Assembly: GCF_004745075.1 (NCBI RefSeq)
Contig: NZ_RHFH01000002.1
Coordinates: 62,001 to 126,000 of the forward strand
Length of the DNA: 64,000 nucleotides
Source: Brevibacterium sp. S111
Lineage (GTDB): Bacteria > Actinomycetota > Actinomycetes > Actinomycetales > Brevibacteriaceae
Direction: 5' to 3'
The notes beneath the pieces are model-generated. The model worked only from the letters and a program-made list of their open reading frames with translations. It did not search any database and was not told the DNA's origin. Within the stretch, counting starts at the first letter, position 1, and each line of letters starts with the position of its first letter. This document shows positions 16,667 to 27,587 of the stretch, one piece after another. The translations under genes were made by a program, and so were the position numbers.

Positions 16667-18136
16667 TCAGCATTCGACGACGTTGACGGCGAGGCCACCG
16701 CGCGATGTCTCCTTGTACTTGGATTTCATATCGGCTCCAGTCTGCCGCATGGTTTCGATCGCCTGGTCGAGGCTCACTCGATGCGAGCCGTCGCCGTGCA
16801 TGGCGAGCCTCGCGGCGTTGATCGCCTTCACCGAGGCGATGGCATTGCGCTCGATGCAGGGGACCTGCACGGTTCCGCCGACCGGATCGCACGTGAGTCC
16901 GAGGTTGTGCTCGAGACCGATCTCGGCGGCGTTCTCCACCTGCTCCGGCGTCCCGCCGAGCACGGCGCACAGGCCCGCGGCAGCCATCGCACAGGCCGAC
17001 CCGACCTCCCCCTGACAGCCCACCTCGGCGCCGGAGATCGAGGCATTGCGTTTGAACAGGATCCCGATCGCCCCAGCCGTGAGCAGGAACTCGACGACCG
17101 CGTCGTCGCTCGCCGCGCCGGGATCACCGGGGGCGTCGTCATCGACGGCGCCCTCGCCACCCGGCCCGTCCCCGATGACGAACCGGTCCATGTAGTGGAG
17201 CACCGCGGGGATGATGCCCGCCGCCCCGTTCGTCGGGGCGGTGACGATGCGCCCGCCCGAGGCGTTCTCCTCATTGACGGCCAGGGCATAGAGATTCACC
17301 CATTCGAGGGCATCGAGGGAACCCGAGGCACGGTATTCGGCGGCCTCAAGCGTCGATCGCAGCTGCGGGGCCCGCCGCCCCACTTTGAGACCGCCGGGCA
17401 GGGTCGTCTCCGTGCGTGTGCACCCGTTGTGCACGCATTCGCGCATCACCGCCCAGATGTCGAGCAGCTGTTTGCGCAGCAGCTCGTCGTCCTGGCGCTG
17501 ACGTTCGTTGACCGCCATCAGCTCGGCGATGCTCAGCTGGTGCGCACGGCACTGTGCGACAAGCTCATCGGCCGTGGAGAACTCGATGGTGTCCCCGTCC
17601 CGACCATGCCCGTCCCGATCGTCCCCGACTGTGTCAATCGCCTCGGCGGCCTCCTTCTCCGCGGCGAGCTCCTCAGCGGTGACGACGAATCCCCCGCCCA
17701 CCGAGTAGTACTCGCGCTCGATGAGCCCACCGTCGACCTCGGCGCTGATCCGCATCCCGTTGGGATGGCCGGGCAGCGATTCGCGCAGGTGCAGGGTGAG
17801 GTCGGTCTGTGCGTCGAAGGGCACGGACATTCGCCCGCCGAGGTGGAGCGTGCCCTTCTCACGCACCTCGGCGACCAGCGGTCCCACCGAATCCGGGTCG
17901 AGGGTCTCGGGTTCCAATCCGCTCAGTCCCGCGAGCACGGCGGAATCCGAACCGTGTCCGATTCCCGTCGCTCCGAGCGAGCCGTAGAGTCCGACCCGGA
18001 TCGCTTCGACGCGGCCGAGCAGCCCTGCGGCCTCGAGTTCCCGGACGAAGCGCACCGCCGCTCGCATCGGCCCCACCGTGTGCGAGGAGGAGGGGCCGAT
18101 GCCGATGGAGAACAGGTCGAGGACCCCGAGCGCCAT
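16667..18136 (-). CDS. sdaA: L-serine ammonia-lyase, iron-sulfur dependent
   Basis: A 489-residue single-chain L-serine dehydratase, making pyruvate and ammonia. The N-terminal beta domain starts [20 protein letters not shown]. The C-terminal alpha domain has cysteines in [27 protein letters not shown] and the terminal VVEC that position the 4Fe-4S cluster. A glycine/Asp-rich insertion (about residues 340-355) is non-conserved. ATG 18136 overlaps the soxG stop (TGATG) and follows GAGAGGA. In this operon it consumes the serine made by GlyA from two sarcosine-derived products. Confidence 0.93.
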   Translation of the reverse strand: MALGVLDLFSIGIGPSSSHTVGPMRAAVRFVRELEAAGLLGRVEAIRVGLYGSLGATGIGHGSDSAVLAGLSGLEPETLDPDSVGPLVAEVREKGTLHLGGRMSVPFDAQTDLTLHLRESLPGHPNGMRISAEVDGGLIEREYYSVGGGFVVTAEELAAEKEAAEAIDTVGDDRDGHGRDGDTIEFSTADELVAQCRAHQLSIAELMAVNERQRQDDELLRKQLLDIWAVMRECVHNGCTRTETTLPGGLKVGRRAPQLRSTLEAAEYRASGSLDALEWVNLYALAVNEENASGGRIVTAPTNGAAGIIPAVLHYMDRFVIGDGPGGEGAVDDDAPGDPGAASDDAVVEFLLTAGAIGILFKRNASISGAEVGCQGEVGSACAMAAAGLCAVLGGTPEQVENAAEIGLEHNLGLTCDPVGGTVQVPCIERNAIASVKAINAARLAMHGDGSHRVSLDQAIETMRQTGADMKSKYKETSRGGLAVNVVEC

Positions 18137-18873
18137 CAGCCGGTCCTCTCCGCTGTCACGCCGCGGTCGGCGCCGGTCGCACCGTCGGCACCGTCGCCGA
18201 GGAACTCCGCCATGCCGTCGAGCAGCCAGCGGACCAGGTAGTCGGCGAAGCTCGCGCGCGGGTAAACACGGTAGGCCTCCTCCGAGGAGTGGTGGAGGAT
18301 GACCGGCACGGGGCCCAGCTGGGTGACGATCGCGGTGCCGATTCCGAAGGCGCGCGGGTGGAGGTCGGCGCGACAGCTCTTCTCGAGCACCTCGCGAGCT
18401 CTCCCACCGGAGAGTTCGAGGATCGTGCGGTTGGCCGAGAGGTCGACGGCCTGTCCGGGTAGCCCTTCGAGGCCCGCCTCGGCGACGAGGGTCTCCCCCG
18501 GCTGCTGCCGGCGGGAGACGTCGACGGCGAGGAATTCGTCGGGGCTCAGCCACAGGATGTGCAGCCCTGCACTGTCGCCGGTGACCTCGCCGACCCGGCG
18601 GGGCAGCGGCAGACCGAAGGCGTCTTCGAGCACTCGCCCCGAGGCTGAGTCGGGTTCGGCTCGGGCACCGAGCTGGACGGCGAACGGCAGTTCGCGCAGG
18701 GCCACGGCTCGGCCCCCAGCGGCCGATGCCTGAGCCATCTCGTCGGCCAGGTGAGCCGCCGGGGAGATGCGCAGGTCCTCGAGCGAACCGGCATCGGTGC
18801 GGTCGCGAACCGTTTGGGCAGCACTCCCCTGAGCAGTGCGGGCGGTGTCGGTGGAATAGGTGGTGTCAGCCAT
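18136..18873 (-). CDS. soxG: sarcosine oxidase gamma subunit
   Basis: A 245-residue subunit of the heterotetrameric sarcosine oxidase. It has a GCV_T-like fold with [12 protein letters not shown] and [21 protein letters not shown], plus the conserved [19 protein letters not shown] near the C-terminus. The first about 35 residues are Thr/Ala-rich and the last about 20 Gly/Asp-rich, probably disordered. Its start overlaps the soxA stop by 8 bp, and its own stop overlaps sdaA. The subunit is needed for assembly and folate binding with the alpha chain. Confidence 0.93.
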   Translation of the reverse strand: MADTTYSTDTARTAQGSAAQTVRDRTDAGSLEDLRISPAAHLADEMAQASAAGGRAVALRELPFAVQLGARAEPDSASGRVLEDAFGLPLPRRVGEVTGDSAGLHILWLSPDEFLAVDVSRRQQPGETLVAEAGLEGLPGQAVDLSANRTILELSGGRAREVLEKSCRADLHPRAFGIGTAIVTQLGPVPVILHHSSEEAYRVYPRASFADYLVRWLLDGMAEFLGDGADGATGADRGVTAERTG

Positions 18874-21841
18874 CGCGGCGGTTTCCTTCCGGGTCGTAGA
18901 AGACGGGCGAGGTGATCTCGACGTCGACGAGGGTGTCGCCGAACGGGGATTTCACGATCTCGCCTTCGCGGTTGCGGCCGTTCTCGACGAGGGCGAGTCC
19001 GAAGGGACGGTCGAGGCTGGGCGAGATGTAGGAGGAGGTGACGTGGCCGATCATCGGCACGGGTCCCTCGTCCGGCGTCACCGGCGTGGCCGAGGTGATG
19101 AGCTGTGCCCCCTCGGCCAGACGCGTGGTTCCGTCGACGGGCAGCACGCCCACGAGGTGCTTGCGGTCCTCCCGGGCCGTGTCGACACGGGAGTAGGAGC
19201 GTTTGCCGATGAAGTCCTTGAACTTCGAGACGATCCATTCCATGCCGGCGTCGGCCGGGGTCACGGTGCCGTCGGTGTCCTGGCCGACGATGATGAAGCC
19301 CTTCTCGGCGCGCAGCACGTGCATGACCTCGGTGCCGTAGGGGGTGATGTCGAACTCGGCCCCCGCCTCGGCGACGGCCTCCCAGACGGCGAGTCCGTAG
19401 AACGTGTCGACGTTGATCTCGAAGGCGAGCTCACCGGAGAACGAGATCCGGCAGATCCGTGCGGGAATGCCGCCTACCAGCGTCGTCTCCCGGAAGCCCA
19501 TGAACTCGAAGGCCTCGTTCGACACGTCGAGGTTGGGGGCGAGTTTGGCGATGACCTCACGCGACCGGGGGCCGGCCACGGCGACGGTCGCCCACTGTTC
19601 GGTCACCGAGGTGAAGACGACGTCGAGTTCGGGCCACTCGGTCTGGTGCCATTCCTCGAGCCATTCGAGGACGGTCGCCGCCCCGCCGGTCGTCGTCGTC
19701 ATGTAGTAGCGGTCCTCGGCCACGCGCAGGGTCACGCCGTCGTCGAAGATCATCCCGTCGGGCTTGCACATCAGCCCGTAGCGGCCCTTGCCGACCTTCA
19801 GCTTCTTGAACCCATTCGTGTAGATCCGACCGAGGAACTCTCCGGCATCCGTGCCGCGGATCTCGATCTTGCCGAGCGTCGAGGCATCTTGGAAGCCGAC
19901 GGATTCGCGCACGGCCTTGCCCTCGCGCAGCACCGCCGCGTCCATGTCCTCACCCGGCTTCGGGTAGTACCAGGGACGCTTCCACTGTCCGACATCCTCG
20001 AACTCGGCGCCGTGGGCGACATGCCACGAGTGGATCGACGTGATGCGGGCCGGGTCGAACAGCTCGCCCTTGCGACGTCCGGCCAGAGCGGCGAACGGGA
20101 CGGGGGCGAAGGGAGCGCGGAAGGTCGTGTGACCGACCTGTCCGAGGTCCGCGGCTTCGCCCAGCACCGAGGCGATCGCGCCGATCGCGTTGACCGCCGA
20201 GGTCTTGCCCTGGTCGTTCGCCGTCGAGATCGAGGTGTAGCGCTTGATGTGCTCGACCGAGCGCATCCCCGCATTCATCGCCCGCTGGACGTCGGCGACG
20301 GTCTGATCGCGCTGGAAGTCGATGAAATGCGTGGTCAGAGCCGTGTGCTCGTCCTTCGCCGAGGTGACCAGCCACAGCGGGCGGGCCGGGGCGCAGGCCA
20401 TCGGCGCGGCGGCCGGAACGTTGAGTTCGATGGGGAAACCGGTGCGGTCGGCTGCGGCATTGCCGGCTTCGGCCCCCTGCCTGAGGGCCGCTTCGAGCGA
20501 ATAGTCGCCGTTGATCGCTCCTGCCGTGGACTGGTTCGGCACGGGGGTCGTCGGGACGAAGGCGGCGATGTCGGCTCGCCAGTGGATCGGGCCCTTGCGC
20601 TGGCCGTGGAGGTGGATGACCGGTGAGTGTCCGCCGCTGACGGCGAGCAGATCGACGGCGATGTCCTCACCATCGTCCTCTGCGACACCGTCCTCGTCGA
20701 GACCGGAGACCGTGATCGCACTGATCCGTCCCGCCGGGCCCTCACCTGCGGTGCCGCTGACGGCGGAGCCGAGGATGAGTCGTACGCCCGTCTCCTCGCT
20801 CACGCGCTTCGCCGCCGCCGAGGCGGTTGTCCGGGAGTCGATGACCGCGGGGATGTCGATGCCGGCTGCATGCAGGTCCGAGACGAGCTCGTAGGCGGAG
20901 TCGTTCGTCGTGGCCACGGCGATCGAGTCACCGGCGGCGACTCCGTAGCGGTTGAGGTAGGTGCGCACCGCCGTGGCGAGCATGATGCCGGGGCGGTCGT
21001 TGTCGGCGAAGACGATCGGACGATCATGGGCACCGGTGGCGAGCACGACCTGTCCGGCTCGAATGTGCCAGACGCGCTGGCGGGTGCCGGGGCGGGCCGA
21101 TGCGGTGCCTGTGCTGTCCGGATCTCCGGCCCCGTCGGCGCCGACGAGCTCGACGGTGCGGTCTTCGAGGGCGACGAAATAGTTCGAGTCGTAGCTGCCG
21201 AAGACCGTGGTGTTCGGCACGCAGCTCAGTTCCTCGTCCTCGGCGAATCCGGCGAGGGTGGTCTCGATCCACTCGACGGGGTCCTGTCCGTCGATGGTCT
21301 CCGCGGCCGAGCTGCCCGAGGAGGGCGTCGATGCCGACAGCAGCGATCCGCCGGGGGCGGGACCATCATCGAGCAGCAGTGTCCGGGCACCGGATCTGCC
21401 TGCCTCACGGGCCGCGGCCAGGCCTGCCGGTCCCGCTCCGACGACGAGGACATCGGTGTGGACGTGCTTGTGTTCGTAGACGAGCTCGTCCTGGCCGGGG
21501 TCGAGGATGCCCAGACCCGCGAGGTATTCGGCTTCGAGCCCCTCGGTGATGGCGACGCGTGTGGCCGGCAGCATCGATTCGGAGACGTCCCCGGGGACGC
21601 GGGCCTTGACGCGCACCAGAGCGTTCGACTCTTCGATGCCTGCGCCGAGGATTCCGCGGGCCCGCGACAGGTAGGTGGAGTTGCCGCAGTCGACGCGGCC
21701 GGCGGCGATGAGGGCGCTGGCGATGGTGTCTCCGGCGAAGCCCGAATAGGACTGTCCGTCGACGGTGAAGGAGATCGGGCGGCTGCGATCGATGCCGCGG
21801 GCTCCGGCGATCCGGGTGTCGGTCAAGCGTGGGTCTGTCAT
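18866..21841 (-). CDS. soxA: sarcosine oxidase alpha subunit
   Basis: A 991-residue chain. An N-terminal ferredoxin-like segment ([20 protein letters not shown]) precedes a dinucleotide-binding region with [18 protein letters not shown] at about residue 131. From about residue 600 there is an aminomethyltransferase-like domain that binds tetrahydrofolate and takes up the methylene group. It catalyses, with the beta chain, sarcosine + O2 + THF to glycine, H2O2 and 5,10-methylene-THF. The start overlaps the soxD stop (ATGA). Gene order B-D-A-G is the classical one. Confidence 0.95.
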   Translation of the reverse strand: MTDPRLTDTRIAGARGIDRSRPISFTVDGQSYSGFAGDTIASALIAAGRVDCGNSTYLSRARGILGAGIEESNALVRVKARVPGDVSESMLPATRVAITEGLEAEYLAGLGILDPGQDELVYEHKHVHTDVLVVGAGPAGLAAAREAGRSGARTLLLDDGPAPGGSLLSASTPSSGSSAAETIDGQDPVEWIETTLAGFAEDEELSCVPNTTVFGSYDSNYFVALEDRTVELVGADGAGDPDSTGTASARPGTRQRVWHIRAGQVVLATGAHDRPIVFADNDRPGIMLATAVRTYLNRYGVAAGDSIAVATTNDSAYELVSDLHAAGIDIPAVIDSRTTASAAAKRVSEETGVRLILGSAVSGTAGEGPAGRISAITVSGLDEDGVAEDDGEDIAVDLLAVSGGHSPVIHLHGQRKGPIHWRADIAAFVPTTPVPNQSTAGAINGDYSLEAALRQGAEAGNAAADRTGFPIELNVPAAAPMACAPARPLWLVTSAKDEHTALTTHFIDFQRDQTVADVQRAMNAGMRSVEHIKRYTSISTANDQGKTSAVNAIGAIASVLGEAADLGQVGHTTFRAPFAPVPFAALAGRRKGELFDPARITSIHSWHVAHGAEFEDVGQWKRPWYYPKPGEDMDAAVLREGKAVRESVGFQDASTLGKIEIRGTDAGEFLGRIYTNGFKKLKVGKGRYGLMCKPDGMIFDDGVTLRVAEDRYYMTTTTGGAATVLEWLEEWHQTEWPELDVVFTSVTEQWATVAVAGPRSREVIAKLAPNLDVSNEAFEFMGFRETTLVGGIPARICRISFSGELAFEINVDTFYGLAVWEAVAEAGAEFDITPYGTEVMHVLRAEKGFIIVGQDTDGTVTPADAGMEWIVSKFKDFIGKRSYSRVDTAREDRKHLVGVLPVDGTTRLAEGAQLITSATPVTPDEGPVPMIGHVTSSYISPSLDRPFGLALVENGRNREGEIVKSPFGDTLVDVEITSPVFYDPEGNRRDG

Positions 21842-22134
21842 TGTCCGGCCTCGCCTTCGAGTGTTGTCGGTCGGTTATCGCCCATCGGGTAGACGGCGAT
21901 GAAGTCATAGGTCACGGTGTCGCGGACGGCGTTGAACCATTTGCGGCAGCCTGCGCTGTGGCTCCACATCTCCGCGTAGGCACCGCGGTCGTTGTCGCGG
22001 TAGAAGAGGTATTCGGCCCACTCCCTGTCGCTCAGGGCGTGTGGGTCGGCGGGGTAGGGCACGTGGGCCTGACCGCCGTAGTGGAATTCGGTTTCGTCGC
22101 GCGGCCCGCAGTTCGGGCAGTCGATGAGAAGCAT
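21838..22134 (-). CDS. soxD: sarcosine oxidase delta subunit
   Basis: A 98-residue zinc-binding subunit. Cys6 and Cys9 ([10 protein letters not shown]) and His59 and Cys63 ([10 protein letters not shown]) are in the positions of the zinc ligands known in this subunit. ATG 22134 is preceded by GGAAAGGA, 26 bp after the soxB stop. It overlaps soxA by 4 bp. Confidence 0.95.
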   Translation of the reverse strand: MLLIDCPNCGPRDETEFHYGGQAHVPYPADPHALSDREWAEYLFYRDNDRGAYAEMWSHSAGCRKWFNAVRDTVTYDFIAVYPMGDNRPTTLEGEAGQ

Positions 22135-22160
22135 GTCGGTCCTTTCCGTCTCGTATCGGC

Positions 22161-23378
22161 TCAGTGGGCCACGGCGGCAGCGCCGTGCTCGTCGATGAGG
22201 TGGCCGGTCTCGAAGCGGTCGAGTGCGTAGGGGGCGTTGAGCGGGTGGGGTTCGTCGTTCGCGATGGTGTGGGCGAAGGTGAGACCTGCCGCCGGAGTTC
22301 CCTTGAAGCCTCCGGTGCCCCAGCCGCAGTTGGCGTAGAGTCCTTCGACTTCGGTCTTCGACACGATCGGCGAAGCATCGAGGGTGACGTCGACGTTTCC
22401 GCCCCAGGTGCGCAGCACATGGGCTCGGGAGAAGATCGGGAACAGTTCGACCGCGGCGGCCAGCTGCTCCTCGATGACGTGGAAGCCGCCTCGTTGGCCG
22501 TAGCCGTTGTATTGATCGACTCCGGCGCCCATGACGAGTTCGCCCTTGTGCGCCTGGGAGACGTAGACGTGGACGTGGTTGGACATGACGACGGTCGGGT
22601 GCACGGGTTCGAAGAGCTCGGAGACCAGGGCCTGGAGCGGGTGGGACTGGATGGGCAGGCGGATGCCGGCCATCTCGGCGAGCACCGAGGAGTCTCCGGC
22701 CACGCACAGGGCGACCTTCTCGGTGGCGATCGGCCCGCGGGTGGTCTGGACTCCGACGACCTTGTCGCCGATGCGCTCGATATCGGTGACTTCGCAGTTC
22801 TGGATGATGTCGACGCCCATCTCATCGCATTTGCGGGCGAAGGCCCAGGCGACGTGGTCGTGCTTGGCGATGCCGGCGCGCGGCTGGAAGGTCGCGCCCA
22901 TGACCGGGTAGCGCAGGTCGTCGCCGATGTTGATGATGGGGCAGACTTCCTTGACCTGTTTGGGGTCGAGCCATTCGGCGTCGACGCCGTTGAGGACGTT
23001 GGCGTTGACCCGTCTCTGGGATTCGCGGACGTCCTGGAGGGTGTGGGCGAGGTTGAGCACACCGCGCTGGGAGAAGAGGAAGTCGTAGTCGAGCTCTTCG
23101 GGCAGCTGTTCCCACAGCTTGAGTGACTTCTCGTAGATCGCGGCCGATTCGTCCCACAGGTAGTTCGAGCGGATGATCGTCGTGTTCCGGGCCATGTTGC
23201 CCCCGGCGAGCCATCCGCGTTCGAGGATCGCGATGTTTCTCATGCCGTGGTTCTTCGCCAGGTAGTACGCGGTGGCCAGTCCGTGTCCGCCCCCGCCGAC
23301 GATGACGGCCTCATAGGACTTCTTCGGTTCCGGATTGCGCCACAGGAAGTCTGGGTGCTCGGGTAGCTGGTCAGCCAT
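22161..23378 (-). CDS. soxB: sarcosine oxidase beta subunit
   Basis: A 405-residue flavoprotein carrying the non-covalent FAD that oxidises sarcosine and the covalent FMN that reduces oxygen. The FAD motif is [16 protein letters not shown] at residue 25. His173 in [10 protein letters not shown] matches the known FMN-linked histidine of corynebacterial sarcosine oxidase. The C-terminal [16 protein letters not shown] motif is intact. The start overlaps the glyA stop (TGATG), showing translational coupling. Confidence 0.95.
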   Translation of the reverse strand: MADQLPEHPDFLWRNPEPKKSYEAVIVGGGGHGLATAYYLAKNHGMRNIAILERGWLAGGNMARNTTIIRSNYLWDESAAIYEKSLKLWEQLPEELDYDFLFSQRGVLNLAHTLQDVRESQRRVNANVLNGVDAEWLDPKQVKEVCPIINIGDDLRYPVMGATFQPRAGIAKHDHVAWAFARKCDEMGVDIIQNCEVTDIERIGDKVVGVQTTRGPIATEKVALCVAGDSSVLAEMAGIRLPIQSHPLQALVSELFEPVHPTVVMSNHVHVYVSQAHKGELVMGAGVDQYNGYGQRGGFHVIEEQLAAAVELFPIFSRAHVLRTWGGNVDVTLDASPIVSKTEVEGLYANCGWGTGGFKGTPAAGLTFAHTIANDEPHPLNAPYALDRFETGHLIDEHGAAAVAH

Positions 23379-24757
23379 CAGCGTGCTCCGATCTCTGAGA
23401 TGGTGGGGTAGAGCGGGTGGTCGTTCGCGAGTCGGGTGACCCGGCGGCTCAGTTCGGCAATGGTCTCGGGGCTCGCGCCGCCTTCGGTCGCACCGGCTTT
23501 GAGCACTTCGGCGATGATGTCGGTCACCTCGGCGAAGGCAGCGGATCCGAAGCCGCGGCTGGCCAGGGCCGGGGTGCCGATCCGCAGCCCCGAGGTGACC
23601 ATCGGCGGGCGGGGATCGTCGGGCACGGCATTGCGGTTGACGGTGATGCCGATGGCGGCGAGCAGGTCTTCGGCCTGGGCGCCGTCGAGGACGGACTCTC
23701 TCAGATCGACGAGGACGAGGTGGACGTCGGTGCCGCCGGTGAGGACCGCGATGCCGCGCTCGGCGACATCGTCTTCGGTCAGGCGGCGCGCGAGTTCCGA
23801 GGCTCCGGCCAGGGTCCGTCTCTGCTTGTCGGCGAAGGTGTCGGTGGCAGCCAGGCCGAAGGCCACGGCCTTGCCGGCGATGACGTGTTCCAGCGGTCCT
23901 CCCTGCTGGCCGGGGAAGACAGCGGAGTTGATCTTCTTCGCAATGTCGGCCTCATTGGTGAGGATGATGCCGCCGCGGGGACCGCCGAGGGTCTTGTGCG
24001 TCGTCGAGGACACGACGTGGGCGTGCGGGACCGGTGAGGGGTGGAGGCCAGCGGCGACGAGACCGGCGAAGTGGGCCATGTCGACCATGAGGTAGGCGCC
24101 GACGGCATCGGCGATGCGGCGGAACTCGGCGAAGTCGAGCTGCCGGGTGTACGCCGACCAGCCGGCGACGATGAGCTTCGGCTCGTGCTCGTTGGCGAGT
24201 CGTTCGACCTCGGCCATGTCGACGCGTCCGGTCTCTTCGTCGAGGCCGTACGGGACGATCGAGTAGAGGCGACCGGAGAAGTTGATCTTCATTCCGTGGG
24301 TGAGGTGGCCGCCGTGGGCGAGGTTGAGGCCGAGCACGGTGTCGCCGGGACGGATGAGGGCGTGCATGACCGCGGCGTTGGCCTGGGCGCCGGAGTGCGG
24401 CTGGACGTTGGCGTACTCGGCGCCGAAGAGGGCCTTGACCCGATCGATGGCGATGCGTTCGATCTCGTCGACGTGTTCGCAGCCGCCGTAGTAGCGGCGT
24501 CCCGGGTAGCCCTCGGCGTACTTGTTCGTGAGCACCGATCCCTGTGCGGCCATGACCGCTGCGGCGGTGTGGTTCTCCGAGGCGATCATCTCAAGCCCCT
24601 CACGCTGCCGGGCCAGTTCGGCGTCGATGAAGCCCGCGATCTCGGGATCGAGTTCGGCGATCGCTGTGCTCAGTTCGACAGGCTCACGACTGGGGAAGAC
24701 GGACTCCGGGGTCGCCTCGGCGAGGCTGTCAGGACGGGAGACGAGCTGCTCTGTCAT
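23378..24757 (-). CDS. glyA: serine hydroxymethyltransferase
   Basis: A 459-residue PLP enzyme that here probably runs in the serine-forming direction (glycine + methylene-THF). Family motifs are [49 protein letters not shown] and the PLP lysine in [17 protein letters not shown] 24757 follows AAGGAG. It is the first gene of a seven-gene operon (glyA-soxB-soxD-soxA-soxG-sdaA-purU), so this may be a dedicated copy beside a housekeeping SHMT elsewhere. The GntR-type box at 24807-24816 lies in its promoter region. Confidence 0.95.
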   Translation of the reverse strand: MTEQLVSRPDSLAEATPESVFPSREPVELSTAIAELDPEIAGFIDAELARQREGLEMIASENHTAAAVMAAQGSVLTNKYAEGYPGRRYYGGCEHVDEIERIAIDRVKALFGAEYANVQPHSGAQANAAVMHALIRPGDTVLGLNLAHGGHLTHGMKINFSGRLYSIVPYGLDEETGRVDMAEVERLANEHEPKLIVAGWSAYTRQLDFAEFRRIADAVGAYLMVDMAHFAGLVAAGLHPSPVPHAHVVSSTTHKTLGGPRGGIILTNEADIAKKINSAVFPGQQGGPLEHVIAGKAVAFGLAATDTFADKQRRTLAGASELARRLTEDDVAERGIAVLTGGTDVHLVLVDLRESVLDGAQAEDLLAAIGITVNRNAVPDDPRPPMVTSGLRIGTPALASRGFGSAAFAEVTDIIAEVLKAGATEGGASPETIAELSRRVTRLANDHPLYPTISEIGAR

Positions 24758-24806
24758 GGATCTCCTTCGATCTGTGGCGATCAGACCTCGGCGTCTGATC
24801 GGCAAC

Positions 24807-24816
24807 TAATATATCA
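24807..24816. promoter_or_regulatory. GntR-type box TAATATATCA in the glyA/GntR divergent promoter
   Basis: The box sits about 50 bp upstream of glyA and 78 bp upstream of the GntR gene. It differs by one base from the perfect palindrome at 25661-25670 in front of the YkvI-type transporter. Confidence 0.5.
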
Positions 24817-24893
24817 GCTGTGTTCCTGTAGTCTATGCAGAGGAATCCGCTCAGTGCAACAGATTCGCCAGCACTTTCTTCAGGAGTCACCCC

Positions 24894-25556
24894 ATGGCCA
24901 CGCCCGCCGACGCGACGTCACCGACGCCGACTCTGGCGAATCGCGCCTATGAGATCCTTCGCCACCGGCTCATCATGCTCGACATCGGCCCCGGCGACCC
25001 GATCAACGAGGCGGCACTGAGCGCGGAACTCGAAGTCGGCCGCACCCCCATCCGCGAGGCCCTCAAGCGACTCGAGCGCGACCACCTCGTCGTGTCCTAC
25101 CCGCGCCGGGGGACCTTCGCGACCAATGTCGATCTCACGGATCTGGCGACGATCTCCGAAATGCGGGAGGCTCTCGAGCCGATCGCGGCCAGACGGGCCG
25201 CACGCAGCCTCACCCCCGAGCGACGCCAGGACTTCACCGCAGCGATCTCCGACCTCAGGGCCCTCGGCTCGACCGACGAGCAGCGCACGCTCATGGAACG
25301 CGACCTCGAGGTCCATCGCCTCATCTACAGCTCAGTCGACAATCCGCACCTGTCCGAGACGCTCATTCGGCTCGATGATCTGGCCACCCGCATCTGGTGC
25401 CTCGTCATCCCTGGGATCCCCGATCTCATCGGCCACATCCGCGAGCACATCGATCTGCTCGAGGCGATCCTCGACGGCGATGAGGAATCGGTTGCCGCCC
25501 GTGCCGCCGAGCACGTCCGCGAGTTCGACAAGACCGTCCGCTCCACCCTGGGCTGA
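24894..25556 (+). CDS. GntR family regulator (FCD type), probable sarcosine-operon regulator
   Basis: A 220-residue FadR-subfamily protein. The winged HTH (INEAALSAELEVGRTPIREA, residues 39-58) is followed by an FCD effector domain (about 85-215) with helical His/Asp metal ligands in DLEVHRLIYSS and HIREHIDLLEAIL. It is divergent from the glyA-sox operon and directly upstream of a transporter. The shared boxes at 24807 and 25661 suggest it controls both, with sarcosine, glycine or a related acid as effector (inference). Confidence 0.9.
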   Translation: MATPADATSPTPTLANRAYEILRHRLIMLDIGPGDPINEAALSAELEVGRTPIREALKRLERDHLVVSYPRRGTFATNVDLTDLATISEMREALEPIAARRAARSLTPERRQDFTAAISDLRALGSTDEQRTLMERDLEVHRLIYSSVDNPHLSETLIRLDDLATRIWCLVIPGIPDLIGHIREHIDLLEAILDGDEESVAARAAEHVREFDKTVRSTLG

Positions 25557-25660
25557 GCCCTCACCGAGGCGGAACCGACTCCAGTCGGAGGGGATCGATC
25601 CGCGTCGCACCCTCTCCGCCCGTTGACGCATCGGAGCTGCGGCACTAACGTTTGTCCAGG

Positions 25661-25670
25661 TGATATATCA
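25661..25670. promoter_or_regulatory. perfect palindrome TGATATATCA upstream of YkvI-type transporter
   Basis: A 10-bp perfect palindrome 55 bp before the transporter start. With the glyA box it shares nine of ten bases and the following G, as expected for one GntR regulator. Confidence 0.5.
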
Positions 25671-25724
25671 GTTGTCGATCTGATGATCGGCGATCGCTCC
25701 ATCCCTCAAAGAAGAAGGACTTCC

Positions 25725-26846
25725 ATGACTGACACCTCTGCTGCCGCCCATCTGGCCACGACCGAGAAGACCAGCATCCTGCGCGTCATCACCTATGCGG
25801 GGGCGATCATCGCGTTCCTCATCGGCTCGGGCTTCGCGACCGGTCAGGAGATCCTCCAGTACTACGCGTCCTACGGATTCTGGGGTGTCTTCGGCACGGG
25901 CCTGCTCGTCCTCGTGCTCATCTCCTACGTCGCTGTCGAATTCTTCCTCACCGGCCGCCGCGAGCAGTTCGAGAAACCCTCGGGAGTCTTCTACCACTAC
26001 TGCGGCAGGTACCTCGGCACGTTCTTCGACTTCTTCTCGATCCTGTTCGTCTTCCTGAGCTTCACGGTCATGATCTCCGGCGCCGGAGCAGTTTTCGAGG
26101 AGTACTACGGTCTGTCGAAGTACATCGGCGGTGTCGCCCTGGCCGCCGCCGTCGGACTCACGGTGTGGTTCGGGCTGACGAGCCTCGTCGATGTCATCGG
26201 AAAGATCGGACCCGTCATCGTCGTCGTGGCGATCGCTCTGGGCGTCTACGGCATCATGCGCGACCCGGAGGGGATCTCGACCGGGAATGCGATCCTTCCG
26301 AGCCTCGATGTCACGCAGGCCTCGTCGAACTGGTTCCTGGCGGGCCTGTCATACGTCGGCTTCTGCATGCTCTGGCTCGCGGCCTTCCTCTCAGCACTGG
26401 GCAAGACAGTGAAGAACCAACGTGAAGCCACCGGCGGAGCACTCCTCGGCGGAATCGCGTTCTCGGCCGCGTGCATGGTCGTCGGCCTCGGACTGCTGGC
26501 GAACATCGAACAGGTCTACGATGCGGAGATCCCGATGCTCGTCCTCGCCGGCGACCTCGGCCCCTGGGTCGGCGCGCTCATCTCGGCGATGATCCTCGCC
26601 GGCATCTACACCACGGCCATTCCCCTGCTGTGGACGGTTTCTGCACGGTTCTTCGATGACAAGACGAAGAAGTTCAAGTACCTCACGATCGCCCTCGCGG
26701 CCCTCGGCACGATCGTCGGCCTGGTCCTACCGTTCTCGCAGATGGTCAACATCGTCTATGTCATCAACGGCTATGTCGGGATCGTGCTCCTCGCACTCAT
26801 GATCATCCGCACGATCAGACATCTCACTGCCCGCAGCAGTCACTGA
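25725..26846 (+). CDS. YkvI-family membrane transporter
   Basis: A 373-residue integral membrane protein with about 10 helices, related to the YkvI family (COG3949) of the APC/LeuT-fold superfamily. The unwound helix-1 motif IAFLIGSGFATGQEILQYY (from about residue 25) is characteristic. Substrates of this family are mostly unassigned. ATG 25725 is preceded by GAAGAAGGA. The position after the GntR gene, and the shared box with the glyA-sox operon, suggest transport of sarcosine, glycine, betaine or creatine (inference). Confidence 0.75.
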   Translation: MTDTSAAAHLATTEKTSILRVITYAGAIIAFLIGSGFATGQEILQYYASYGFWGVFGTGLLVLVLISYVAVEFFLTGRREQFEKPSGVFYHYCGRYLGTFFDFFSILFVFLSFTVMISGAGAVFEEYYGLSKYIGGVALAAAVGLTVWFGLTSLVDVIGKIGPVIVVVAIALGVYGIMRDPEGISTGNAILPSLDVTQASSNWFLAGLSYVGFCMLWLAAFLSALGKTVKNQREATGGALLGGIAFSAACMVVGLGLLANIEQVYDAEIPMLVLAGDLGPWVGALISAMILAGIYTTAIPLLWTVSARFFDDKTKKFKYLTIALAALGTIVGLVLPFSQMVNIVYVINGYVGIVLLALMIIRTIRHLTARSSH

Positions 26847-26866
26847 CCTCACCGAGGTGATGCGAC

Positions 26867-27559
26867 TCAACCGCCTCCCAGACGTCGGGTGATGGCGTCT
26901 GCCGCATGCACGCAGGCCTCACCGAGGTCTGCGATCCGGGCGGTATCTGCCCGGAATTTCGGCGCCGCGATGAGTACGGCCGCAACGACCTCTCCGCGAT
27001 GATCGCGCACGGCCGCGGCCACCCCGACCTCGTGCGGGGAGGTCTCGGCGTCGTTGAGTGCGAAGCCGACGTCCCAGGTCGCCTCCTCGCCGCTCTCTGC
27101 GGCGAGGAAGACCTGGACCGATGCGCTCTGCTCGGTCCGATAGCGCGAGCCCAGCGTCGAGGTGTGTTTGACCGGCTGCGGACTCGGAATCTGTTCGACG
27201 GTGATCGCTTCGGACCCGTCCCAGACCATGAGGGCGCTCGTCTCTCCGGTCCTCTGCGTGAGGTCCTGCAGGATGGGATAGGCCGCTCGTCTCACATCCA
27301 GGTCCGCCAGCAGGGGACCGGCGATCGCAATGATTCCGAGTCCTAACCGGTATCGCCGTGATGCCCCCTGTTCGACGATGCCCTCCTGCTCGAGCGATGC
27401 GAGGATGCGAGACACCGTACTCTTGTGCAGCCCCACGCGCGGTGCGATCTCGGTGACACCGAGCTCCTGTCGATCCGGTGCGAAGCAGCGCAGGATGGCG
27501 ACGGTGTTCTCGATGACCGAGGCACCACGGCGTGGATTGTCGGGCGATTGTCGGGACAT
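26867..27559 (-). CDS. IclR family regulator, probable creatinase regulator
   Basis: A 230-residue IclR protein. The winged HTH is VTEIAPRVGLHKSTVSRILA (residues 35-54) and the effector domain begins near 75. ATG 27559 lies 28 bp after the creatinase stop on the same strand, so it is probably the last gene of a transporter-creatinase-IclR unit. The dyads upstream of creatinase and of the transporter are candidate binding sites. Confidence 0.88.
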   Translation of the reverse strand: MSRQSPDNPRRGASVIENTVAILRCFAPDRQELGVTEIAPRVGLHKSTVSRILASLEQEGIVEQGASRRYRLGLGIIAIAGPLLADLDVRRAAYPILQDLTQRTGETSALMVWDGSEAITVEQIPSPQPVKHTSTLGSRYRTEQSASVQVFLAAESGEEATWDVGFALNDAETSPHEVGVAAAVRDHRGEVVAAVLIAAPKFRADTARIADLGEACVHAADAITRRLGGG

Positions 27560-27587
27560 AGTGTGAGTATATTCGCCCCCCGAGGGA

